Below are positions 35,501 to 41,926 of a DNA stretch of 64,000 bases, piece after piece. This stretch comes from Desulfatitalea tepidiphila (GTDB taxonomy: Bacteria > Desulfobacterota > Desulfobacteria > Desulfobacterales > Desulfosarcinaceae): the NCBI RefSeq assembly GCF_001293685.1, contig NZ_BCAG01000003.1:434001-498000 (forward strand). Direction: 5' to 3'. Every line of letters starts with the position of its first letter. Position 1 is the stretch's first letter. Made by a program: the position numbers and the translations under genes. A model generated the notes under the pieces. It was not told the origin of the DNA, did no database searches, and worked only from the letters and a program-made list of their open reading frames with translations.

Positions 35501-35936
35501 CAGTGCGTGCGCTGTTCACGATGTCGCGGCCGGACAGGTCCAGGCCCATCAGGTCGTCCCGCCGTGATCGGCCGGCGCGCGAGAGTCCGACCAGGCGAAT
35601 GGTTTCATCCTGTCCGGATGTGATGTAAATGGTTTCGAAGAGCTCGCCCTCGCCGCACTGGGCGTCGAGCAGGGTGATCACGTTGGCCGGTGTGGCGATG
35701 CCCCGGATTCTCAAGTAATCAGCCAGGGCGGTCAACTGCCGCTGCCCCCCCATGAGGTGGGCGGAGATCTGTCCGGCAATGGCCCGGGCGATCGCCTGGT
35801 GTTGCATGCCGATATGGACGCGGATCTTCGGTGTCAAGATAAGCCATACCAGCAAAGCGACCATGACCAGCGGCAGGCCGGCGATCAGGACGAATTGCAG
35901 CGAGAGATAACGCCTCAGGGGCCAGGGGGATTTCAT
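32559..35936 (-). CDS. Hybrid sensor histidine kinase with PAS domains and receiver
   Basis: 1125-residue membrane sensor. ATG 35936 follows GGAG and directly follows the stop of the lipoprotein gene; an in-frame ATG 30 codons earlier lies inside that gene. Order: TM1 (LQFVLIAGLPLVMVALLVWL), a ~270-residue extracytoplasmic double-Cache-like sensor (ALADYLRIRGIATPANVITL), TM2 (AIFLIGLVLVVALFLSFALA), a HAMP-like linker, three PAS/PAC units (TLDSIGDAVIATDAEGLVTR; ANVPGVVYQFRSTRDHIYEN; GIFLMGEQGQIRDVNEQACR), HisKA with phospho-His in GGIAHDFNNILAGV, an HATPase (NLCTNAAHAMEDKGG; DTGTGISSENIPKIY; GKGTGLGLSLVHGIVKGYGG) and a C-terminal receiver with phospho-Asp in VLTDMTMPKMTG. Couples to the ligand-binding lipoprotein upstream. 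No cognate output gene is nearby. Confidence 0.92.
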   Translation of the reverse strand: MKSPWPLRRYLSLQFVLIAGLPLVMVALLVWLILTPKIRVHIGMQHQAIARAIAGQISAHLMGGQRQLTALADYLRIRGIATPANVITLLDAQCGEGELFETIYITSGQDETIRLVGLSRAGRSRRDDLMGLDLSGRDIVNSARTAGKAFWSETFLSTASSRQAVALAIPMTEHVIIGEITLGQIARFIGHIPAGAGLLTIVLDCKGRIVADSQNQMEGQQFDLTRLPPDLRHSAEAGGTDFSAATFELDGRKLLGTVVAIESLGWKVLVAQSSERAYAPLRAAIFLIGLVLVVALFLSFALAWARAGNLSQIFRRYTELSKSIAHGHYDLTWPPSKTLEFQNLVENLDYMARTISRRERQLVAAETHMRITLDSIGDAVIATDAEGLVTRMNPMAAKLTAWPVDEAVGQPLDRVFRIVNALTGETMANPVEKVLAKGEIIGLANDTVLIAKDGRRYQIADSGAPIRHSDGTIVGVVLVFRDVTESYDRERKIRQNEKLLKDLTANVPGVVYQFRSTRDHIYENVFVSVKATEIFGLDANPKTFHEHFHTRIPHEDKRRFLTSIEEAVDMVEPWHYEGRFIKPDGEEIWFSAHATPHEIGNEIVFYGVLMDITRRKQLEASQRIARFCFEKASIGIFLMGEQGQIRDVNEQACRSLGYTREELCHMTVFDIDPRIRPDQVEPLQAVGQLTFETLHRHKDGHVIPVQIESNVLVFEGQAFHMAFVQDISDRKRAESEAKRLEAALLQAQKMEAIGTLAGGIAHDFNNILAGVIGFAELSLWKIAPDSPVYQNLRKILAAGLRARDLVEQILTFSRQDERRLQPLQIAPLVKEALKLIRSSLPATIEISTQIAEDLSSTMADPTQIHRIIMNLCTNAAHAMEDKGGHLDVTLTQVKLSNRDVHLHPGLQPGDYVKLSVQDTGTGISSENIPKIYDPYFTTKPKGKGTGLGLSLVHGIVKGYGGAINVYSEPGVGTTFNIYLPAIEGHVDVPSQGQQTLPGGHEHILLVDDEPILVDVWRQILENLGYRVTTAASGPAALELFRDSSDTIDLVLTDMTMPKMTGDRLAIELLKIRPDLPIILCTGYSASISAERARQIGIKAFVQKPIVEADLANIIREVLAVSCPAT

Positions 35937-35940
35937 CGGG

Positions 35941-37077
35941 TCACTCCAGAACGACAAACGACTGGTTGCGGACCACACTGATGGAGGCTTCCTTCCGGTC
36001 CACATCGCCGAACGGATCGAATTCAAATTCGCCCTGCAATCCGGCGAATCGCCGTAAGGTGAGGATGGTCTCTTTCAGACCGGTTCCCCTTTTCTGCGCC
36101 TTCAAGGCGGTCAATACCACTTGCAGGGCATCATAGGTGTTCACTCCCGGGAATCCGGGTTCCCTGCGATAGCGTTCGAGGAAAGCCTGGCGAAAGGCCT
36201 TGTATCCGGGGGCCTCGCTGTCGCGGTCGAAGGTCTGCACAACGGTCACCCCCTCGACCGCCTTGCCGCCCAGTTCGAGCAGCCGTTCGGTGGCGCCCCA
36301 ATCGGCGAGGGTGATGGGCACGGCCGTATCGAGCTTGCGGATCTGCTGGCACAGCAGCGCGGAATCCATGGAATTGGCGACGATGAGGATGCCGTCGGGT
36401 TCGGCGGCCAGCAGGTCGCGGGCAATCTGTAAAAAGGTGGCGGGCTGGTTGGTATTGAAACCGATGGTGTGGATCACCGCTCTGTCCGAGGCGGTGAACG
36501 CGGCCCTGAAATTGTAGAGCCATTTTTCACCAAACGAACGGTTGCCCGTATCGTAGGCGGCCGCGATGCGCCGCATGGTGCCGTTCTGGATGTGATAGTG
36601 TGCGCTTTTGTTGGCGAAGGCGCGGGTCGTGGAGGTGACCCGGAAAAAGAAATCGTCGAGGCCTGAAAGTTCTTCGGTGGTCGCCGTCGGGCTCACCGTG
36701 ACGAGCCGGGCTTCATTCAAAAGGGGGGCCACGGCCACGGCCATGTCGCTGGTCATGGGCCCGATCACGGCCAGTACGCCCGCTGCAATGAGTTCCCGCA
36801 CCACCTTCCGGGCGGTATCGGGATCCTGGTGATCATCTTTGGCGATCAGTTGGACCGGCCGGCCCCGGATGCCGCCCTCTTGATTGCACTTCTCTACGGC
36901 CAATTGGGCCGCATCCAGTCCGGTCACGCCAAGATCGGCCACGCGGCCCAAGGTGCCTGCGACAAATCCAATCTGGAGAGGTTCTTTTGACTCGCATGCA
37001 GCCAGCAACAGGACAACGGCAACCACTGCCAAAGTACATGGCCCCAAGCATTTCCTTGAACGGGCGATCTCTTTCAT
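35941..37077 (-). CDS. Leu/Ile/Val-type periplasmic binding lipoprotein
   Basis: 378-residue substrate-binding lipoprotein of the Peripla_BP_6 (LivJ/urea/amide) family. ATG 37077 follows AGGAGAAACGATACG; the signal ends with a lipobox (VVLLLAAC, Cys28). Mature lobe 1 starts LQIGFVAGTLGRVADLGVTG and has VQLIAKDDHQDPDTARKVVR and the ligand loop VIGPMTSDMAVAVAPLLNEA; lobe 2 has AYDTGNRSFGEKWLYNFRAA and VNTYDALQVVLTALKAQKRG. No permease or ATPase genes follow. Instead a hybrid histidine kinase follows with 4 bases between, so this protein probably acts as an extracytoplasmic ligand sensor for the kinase. Ligand unknown. Confidence 0.88.
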   Translation of the reverse strand: MKEIARSRKCLGPCTLAVVAVVLLLAACESKEPLQIGFVAGTLGRVADLGVTGLDAAQLAVEKCNQEGGIRGRPVQLIAKDDHQDPDTARKVVRELIAAGVLAVIGPMTSDMAVAVAPLLNEARLVTVSPTATTEELSGLDDFFFRVTSTTRAFANKSAHYHIQNGTMRRIAAAYDTGNRSFGEKWLYNFRAAFTASDRAVIHTIGFNTNQPATFLQIARDLLAAEPDGILIVANSMDSALLCQQIRKLDTAVPITLADWGATERLLELGGKAVEGVTVVQTFDRDSEAPGYKAFRQAFLERYRREPGFPGVNTYDALQVVLTALKAQKRGTGLKETILTLRRFAGLQGEFEFDPFGDVDRKEASISVVRNQSFVVLE

Positions 37078-37378
37078 CGTATCGTTTCTCCTGCCGTGCG
37101 GTCTGCCGGGAAACTGGCTCAGAAGAGGTCGCACGGCACGAAAAGAGTGGCCGTCCCAAAATGTCAGCAGGTTTTCATGTTTTTGATTTTAGGGCAGCCG
37201 GCCTCTACAGGCAAGAAAAAACAGGGCGTTGCAGCACATCTTTTCTATCGCCGGAAAAAGAAGGATTCTTATCGAAAGAAAATGCATGCGGGAACTTGAA
37301 TCTTGGGTGTATGGTTTTATATATTCTTGGCGTTGGGACTGGCTTGGGCTTTAACAGGGGTAAAGGAGCATCCATACC
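37078..37378. other. Divergent gap between binding lipoprotein and psiE-like gene
   Basis: About 300 bases between two gene starts facing away from each other, so it should contain both promoters. No clear -35/-10 pair or operator was picked out, and small frames in it have no ribosome-binding site. Confidence 0.45.
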
Positions 37379-37807
37379 ATGGGCGGGTTTTTGAGAAAAT
37401 TCGAGCATGCCGTCATTGTCTCCCTGATCGGGATGATGATCGTCGTGGTGCTGATATCGACGGTCGAACTGGCTTACCTGATCGTCAAAGATATCATTTC
37501 ACCGCCGTTCTTCTGGCTGGAAATCGATGAGCTGTTGGACATATTCGGATTTTTCCTGTTGATTCTCATCGGGGTGGAGCTGCTCGAAACCATCAAGGCC
37601 TATCTGGCCGACAAGGTGGTCCATTCCGAAGTGGTGCTGGAGGTGGCCCTGATCGCCATCGCCCGCAAGGTCATCATCCTGGACGTCAAGGAGTATTCAG
37701 GCCTGACCATTGTGGGTATAGCCGCCCTGATCGTTGCCATGGGATTGGCCTACTACCTGATGAAGCGGTGCCTGGACCAGCGCAGAGGGGATCGAACGGC
37801 CCCGTAA
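37379..37807 (+). CDS. PsiE-like phosphate-starvation-inducible membrane protein
   Basis: 142-residue inner-membrane protein with four helices (IVSLIGMMIVVVLISTVELA, LLDIFGFFLLILIGVELLET, VVLEVALIAIARKVIILD, LTIVGIAALIVAMGLAYYLM). The GVELLETIKAYL and ALIAIARKVIILD segments are typical of the PsiE family. ATG follows AAAGGAG. Function in bacteria is not known; it is named after phosphate-starvation induction in E. coli. A repeat copy and then an antiporter gene follow on the same strand. Confidence 0.8.
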   Translation: MGGFLRKFEHAVIVSLIGMMIVVVLISTVELAYLIVKDIISPPFFWLEIDELLDIFGFFLLILIGVELLETIKAYLADKVVHSEVVLEVALIAIARKVIILDVKEYSGLTIVGIAALIVAMGLAYYLMKRCLDQRRGDRTAP

Positions 37808-37814
37808 AGGGTTC

Positions 37815-37882
37815 ATATCTGCGTTGCGCATCCCGTCGTCCTTGCGGCGTGCGATCCGTACGCCTCAGGACACGCAATTTCG
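37815..37882. repeat. Dispersed repeat, second copy of the 32464-32533 segment
   Basis: The stretch from ATATCTGCGTTGCGC to CGCCTCAGGACACGCAATTT matches the reverse complement of 32464-32533 at roughly 85 percent. It separates the psiE-like gene from the antiporter gene. Confidence 0.75.
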
Positions 37883-37974
37883 TTCGCAGCGTTCCTGAAC
37901 TTTTCACGGCGCAGCCCGCCAAAAAAGCGTTACCGACACCATCGAGCACCATCAAGTGTGATGAAGGGGAGGAG

Positions 37975-39801
37975 ATGAACAGCGTGTTGAGCCGATCCAA
38001 ATGTGGGATGGTTGTTTTTTGCCTGTTGCTTGAAGTGATCCTCTGGGCCGGCGCGGCCTGGGCCGCGGCACCGGCCGAAGGTGTCGTGGATTTCCCTCCC
38101 GCCCTGGACAGTTACGGCGATCAGGACATGACGAGTATCCTGGAGATTCTCAAACACCGTATCCGGCAGCAGCCGTTCAACCTGGTGGCCACCCTCATCT
38201 TCTTCTGTGCCATCGTTCACACGTTTTTGAGCAGCAAGTTCATGCAGGTGGCCCACAAATGGGAGCATGAACACGAGGAGAAAATCCGGCAGGGCCGTGC
38301 CGATAAGTACTCGGTCCACCACGGTGCCGAACTGTTCCACTTCTTCGGCGAGGTGGAGGTGGTGTTCGGTCTGTGGGCCGCGGTTCTCGTGATCGCCGTC
38401 GTCTCTTTTTTCGATTGGCAGACCACGGTCTATTATATCGGTTACCGGGTGAACTATGTGGAGCCGATGTTTGTCGTCACCATCATGATCCTGGCGGCCA
38501 CCCGTCCCATTCTCAAGCTGGCCGAGGCGATGATGCAGAAGATCGCCAACCTGTTGGGCGGCACTCTCATTGCATGGTGGTTTACGGTCCTGACGCTGGG
38601 CCCCACCCTGGGTTCGCTCATCACCGAACCGGCCGCCATGACCATCTCCGCGTTACTTCTCAGCACCAAGTTTTACTCTTTGAAGCCGAGTACGGGCTTC
38701 AAATACGCCACGCTGGGTCTTCTGTTCGTCAACATCTCGGTGGGCGGGACCTTGACGAATTTCGCGGCGCCTCCGGTATTGATGGTCGCCGGCCCGTGGG
38801 ATTGGAGCACGCTCTTCATGCTGACCCATTTCGGTTGGAAGGAGCTGATTGGCATGCTTCTGAGCAACGGCATCTATTATCTTATCTTCCGCAAGGAACT
38901 GAACGGCATGCAACATGACTTTGCGGTGGAGGAGCTCAAGCACGGGATCCAGAAGGAGTTGATCAAACGTACCGATCTGGAGGCCGAATTCGACAAAATC
39001 AGGCCCATGGTCACCCAGGAGATCGATTTCGGCAAGACAGTGGGAAGCAAGACCAAGGAGGTCATCGACAATGTGAAGATCCGTTTGGAAGCGTCCTATC
39101 TGCCCGGTCTTCAAGGCAAGGGTGTGGACCCCGAATTGGTCAAAGAGGCTTTTGACAAGCGGTTCGATGAAATCAAGCTCAAGAAGCTGCGCGAATTCTT
39201 TCCCGGACTGCTGCCCAGGGAGCAGCGGGCCGAATTTTTCGATCCCGACTGGGACGAGCGCGACGATCCGGTGCCGACCTGGGTCACTGTCGGACATGTC
39301 CTGTTCATGGCCTGGACCATCTTCAATGCCCACCATCCCACGCTGTTCGTGCCGGGCCTTTTCTTCTTTCTCGGCTTCGCCCAGGTGACGCTGCCTTTCC
39401 AGAATCGCATCGATTTGAGGCCGCCGCTGCTGGTCGGTTTTTTCCTCGGTGGCCTGGTGATTCACGGCGGATTGCAAGGCTGGTGGATCGAGCCGGTGCT
39501 GGGCAGACTCGGGGAAATACCGCTGATGGTGGCGGCGACCATCCTGACCGCGTTTAACGACAATGCCGCGATCACCTATCTGTGTACCCTGGTACCGGCA
39601 TTCCCGGACGGATGCAAATACGCGGTGGTGGCCGGAGCGGTGGCCGGGGGCGGGTTGACCGTGATTGCCAACGCGCCCAACCCGGCCGGCCAGTCCCTGC
39701 TGAAGAAGCACTTCGACGATGCCGTCTCACCGATAGGACTGCTCAAGGGCGCCTTGCTGCCCACCGTCATTCTGTGGCTTTGCTTTGCGCTGTTCCGATA
39801 G
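37975..39801 (+). CDS. Putative Na+/H+ antiporter (PF07399 family)
   Basis: 608-residue membrane protein. ATG 37975 is preceded by AGGGGAGG and starts a signal-like segment (VVFCLLLEVILWAGAAWAAA); an upstream in-frame start runs through the repeat and is rejected. At least ten helices are visible, with LGGTLIAWWFTVLTLGPTLG, SLITEPAAMTISALLLSTKF, NISVGGTLTNFAAPPVLMVA and the C-terminal LTAFNDNAAITYLCTLVPAF. The EPAAM and NDNAA segments resemble the half-helix ion sites of the ion transporter (ArsB/NhaD) superfamily. A ~130-residue charged soluble insert lies in the middle (HDFAVEELKHGIQKELIKRT). Its last 75 bases overlap the end of the convergent acyl-CoA synthetase gene. Confidence 0.82.
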   Translation: MNSVLSRSKCGMVVFCLLLEVILWAGAAWAAAPAEGVVDFPPALDSYGDQDMTSILEILKHRIRQQPFNLVATLIFFCAIVHTFLSSKFMQVAHKWEHEHEEKIRQGRADKYSVHHGAELFHFFGEVEVVFGLWAAVLVIAVVSFFDWQTTVYYIGYRVNYVEPMFVVTIMILAATRPILKLAEAMMQKIANLLGGTLIAWWFTVLTLGPTLGSLITEPAAMTISALLLSTKFYSLKPSTGFKYATLGLLFVNISVGGTLTNFAAPPVLMVAGPWDWSTLFMLTHFGWKELIGMLLSNGIYYLIFRKELNGMQHDFAVEELKHGIQKELIKRTDLEAEFDKIRPMVTQEIDFGKTVGSKTKEVIDNVKIRLEASYLPGLQGKGVDPELVKEAFDKRFDEIKLKKLREFFPGLLPREQRAEFFDPDWDERDDPVPTWVTVGHVLFMAWTIFNAHHPTLFVPGLFFFLGFAQVTLPFQNRIDLRPPLLVGFFLGGLVIHGGLQGWWIEPVLGRLGEIPLMVAATILTAFNDNAAITYLCTLVPAFPDGCKYAVVAGAVAGGGLTVIANAPNPAGQSLLKKHFDDAVSPIGLLKGALLPTVILWLCFALFR

Positions 39802-41895
39802 GCCGCGCGCTCCAGTCATTTGCTCGAGCACAATATTGGCGTCCACGGCCAGGGGCACTCCATTTTTGACCACCAGGGGGTTGATGTCGATCTGCTGAAT
39901 TTGAGGATGGGCCGCTCCGAGTTCTGCCAGTTGAACCAGCAATTGGGCCGTGGCGACCTCATCCAGGGGCGTCATACCGCGAAACCCTTGCAGCAATCGC
40001 CGATTCCGCAGGCTGCGGACGAGCTGGACGGCTTTGGTTTCGGTGAGCGGCGCCAGGGCGAACATCACATCCGGTTGCAGTTCGGCCAGGATGCCGCCCA
40101 GCCCGAACATGACGCACGGACCGAATTGCGCGTCCTGGAGAAAACCGGCGATCAATTCGTAGTCATACGAAACCTGCTGCTGGACCAGGATGCGGCCTTT
40201 GCCGCCCAGTTGCGTCTGGAGTCGGGCAAACATTTCGAATAGCCGGGGCCGGTCCGAAATGCCCAATTTGACGAGGCCGTGTTCGGTCTTGTGCGCTTTG
40301 TCCGGGGCCAGCCCTTTGAGCACCACCGGCAGTCCCACCTGTTCGGCAAAGGCCCACGCTGCCTCGGGTGTTGCGGCGATCTGCTCTTGGACCACCGGTA
40401 TGCGCCATTCATCGAGAAGGCGTTTGCTGTCGAATTCATCGAGGATCTTCGTCGCGTCGGGCAGTTCCAGGCGCCTAGCCTCGGGAATCGGCGGCAACCG
40501 GTATTCGGCTTCGTCCCCGGCGCGTTTCCGGTGGGCATTGAAATGGGCGACGGCCGCCAGACATTCGGCCAGCCGGGTGCCGTCCGAATGAACGGCGATG
40601 CCTGCGGACCGTGCGCTTTCCCTGAACCGGCGTTTGGCTTCGGCCAGGCCCATGAGCCAGAAGAGGACCGTTTTGCCCGCTTGATCGGCCCGCTCTTTCA
40701 GATTCGCCAGATGTTCGGACATGGCCTCGTCGAGGCCGGCGACAAAATGGATGACTACCGCATCGATTTGCGGATCTTCCAGGACGGCCGAGAGCGAATC
40801 CATGAACGCGACGGTGCGGCCGCGCACGGATACGGCGGGAAAGAGGTCGATGGGATTGGCCGGCGGCATCCAGGGTGGAAAAACCGCCTCCAGCTTCTTT
40901 TTCGTCTCCGCGGAGAGGGTGGCGATGGTCAGGCCGCTGCGCGCCAGGGCATCGCAGGCCAGAATGCCGGCCCCGCCGCTCAAGGTCATGATGGCGATGC
41001 GGCAGGCCGGGTTGAGCGTGGGAATGGCGGTCAGGGTGTGGGCCATGTCCATCATCTGGAAAACGCTGTCGGCCATGACGACACCGGCGCCGGACAGCAC
41101 GCCGATCGCCAGGCGCGAGTTGCCCGACAGGCTGCTGGTGTGACTCATGGCCGCCTGGGCGCCCGCTACGCTCTGGCCCCCTTTGAGCAGCACGATGGGC
41201 TTGGTCGAGGCCGCGGCCAGTTCAGCGAAGCGCCGGCCGCGGGGGATCGATTCGAGGTAGAGCGCGATGACATCGGTGTCGGCGTCCTTTTCCAGGTATG
41301 CCAACAGATCGCATTCGTCCACGTCGGCGCGGTTGCCGATGGAACAGGCTTTGGCCACGCCGATGCCCTTGCGGGCGAGTTCGGCCAGGAATACAGCGGA
41401 CATCATACCGCTCTGCACGATGAGCGAGATACGCCCGGGCAAAAGTCCCGACGTGCGGATACGCGGATGCATGAAGGTAAAGAAGTACTGCCTGGGAACG
41501 TCGACGATCCCCATGCAATTGGGGCCCCACAATCGGATTTGGTTTTGCCGGGCGATCTCGTCGCATCGGGCCTGCAGGGTGCGGCCCGCGTCGCCGGTTT
41601 CGGAAAAACCGGCGCTTTCGATGATCACCCGGCGCGCGCCTTTCCGGGCGCACGCTTCCAGTACGGCGGGCACGGCCTTGGCCGGTACCAGCACGATAGC
41701 CAGGTCCACATGGCCGGGGATGGCGTCGATGGATGGAAAGCAGCGCAGCCCTTCAATTTCGTCATAGTTGGGGTTGATCGGATAGATATCCCCATCGAAA
41801 CCGGCCTTGAGGTTTTTCACCACATGGTTGCCCAGGTTCTCTTTCTGACTGGCGCCGGCCACGGCCACCGATCGCGGATTGAAAAAGGTCTCCAT
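39727..41895 (-). CDS. ADP-forming acetyl/acyl-CoA synthetase
   Basis: 722-residue NDP-forming acyl-CoA synthetase, fused alpha and beta subunits. The N-terminal CoA-binding Rossmann domain starts FNPRSVAVAGASQKENLGNH; ligase-CoA domain with IRLWGPNCMGIVDV and the presumed phospho-His in AAMSHTSSLSGNS; the C-terminal half is an ATP-grasp (LPVVLKGLAPDKAHKTEHGL, GPCVMFGLGGILAELQPDVM, QQIDINPLVVKNGVPLAVDA). It converts acyl-CoA, ADP and phosphate into acid, CoA and ATP, or the reverse. Start ATG 41895 with AAGGAGA. Just downstream of valS on the same strand. Tail-to-tail overlap of 75 bases with the antiporter gene means the last 24 codons share DNA. Confidence 0.9.
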   Translation of the reverse strand: METFFNPRSVAVAGASQKENLGNHVVKNLKAGFDGDIYPINPNYDEIEGLRCFPSIDAIPGHVDLAIVLVPAKAVPAVLEACARKGARRVIIESAGFSETGDAGRTLQARCDEIARQNQIRLWGPNCMGIVDVPRQYFFTFMHPRIRTSGLLPGRISLIVQSGMMSAVFLAELARKGIGVAKACSIGNRADVDECDLLAYLEKDADTDVIALYLESIPRGRRFAELAAASTKPIVLLKGGQSVAGAQAAMSHTSSLSGNSRLAIGVLSGAGVVMADSVFQMMDMAHTLTAIPTLNPACRIAIMTLSGGAGILACDALARSGLTIATLSAETKKKLEAVFPPWMPPANPIDLFPAVSVRGRTVAFMDSLSAVLEDPQIDAVVIHFVAGLDEAMSEHLANLKERADQAGKTVLFWLMGLAEAKRRFRESARSAGIAVHSDGTRLAECLAAVAHFNAHRKRAGDEAEYRLPPIPEARRLELPDATKILDEFDSKRLLDEWRIPVVQEQIAATPEAAWAFAEQVGLPVVLKGLAPDKAHKTEHGLVKLGISDRPRLFEMFARLQTQLGGKGRILVQQQVSYDYELIAGFLQDAQFGPCVMFGLGGILAELQPDVMFALAPLTETKAVQLVRSLRNRRLLQGFRGMTPLDEVATAQLLVQLAELGAAHPQIQQIDINPLVVKNGVPLAVDANIVLEQMTGARGLSEQRKAKPQNDGGQQGALEQSYR

Positions 41896-41926
41896 GCTTC
41901 TCCTTGTCTGATCCAGAAGGTGATGC

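Noticed and set aside
33777-35567. 596-codon plus-strand frame opposite the histidine kinase
   Set aside because: Antisense to a gene with clear domains; no ribosome-binding site and no protein family features.
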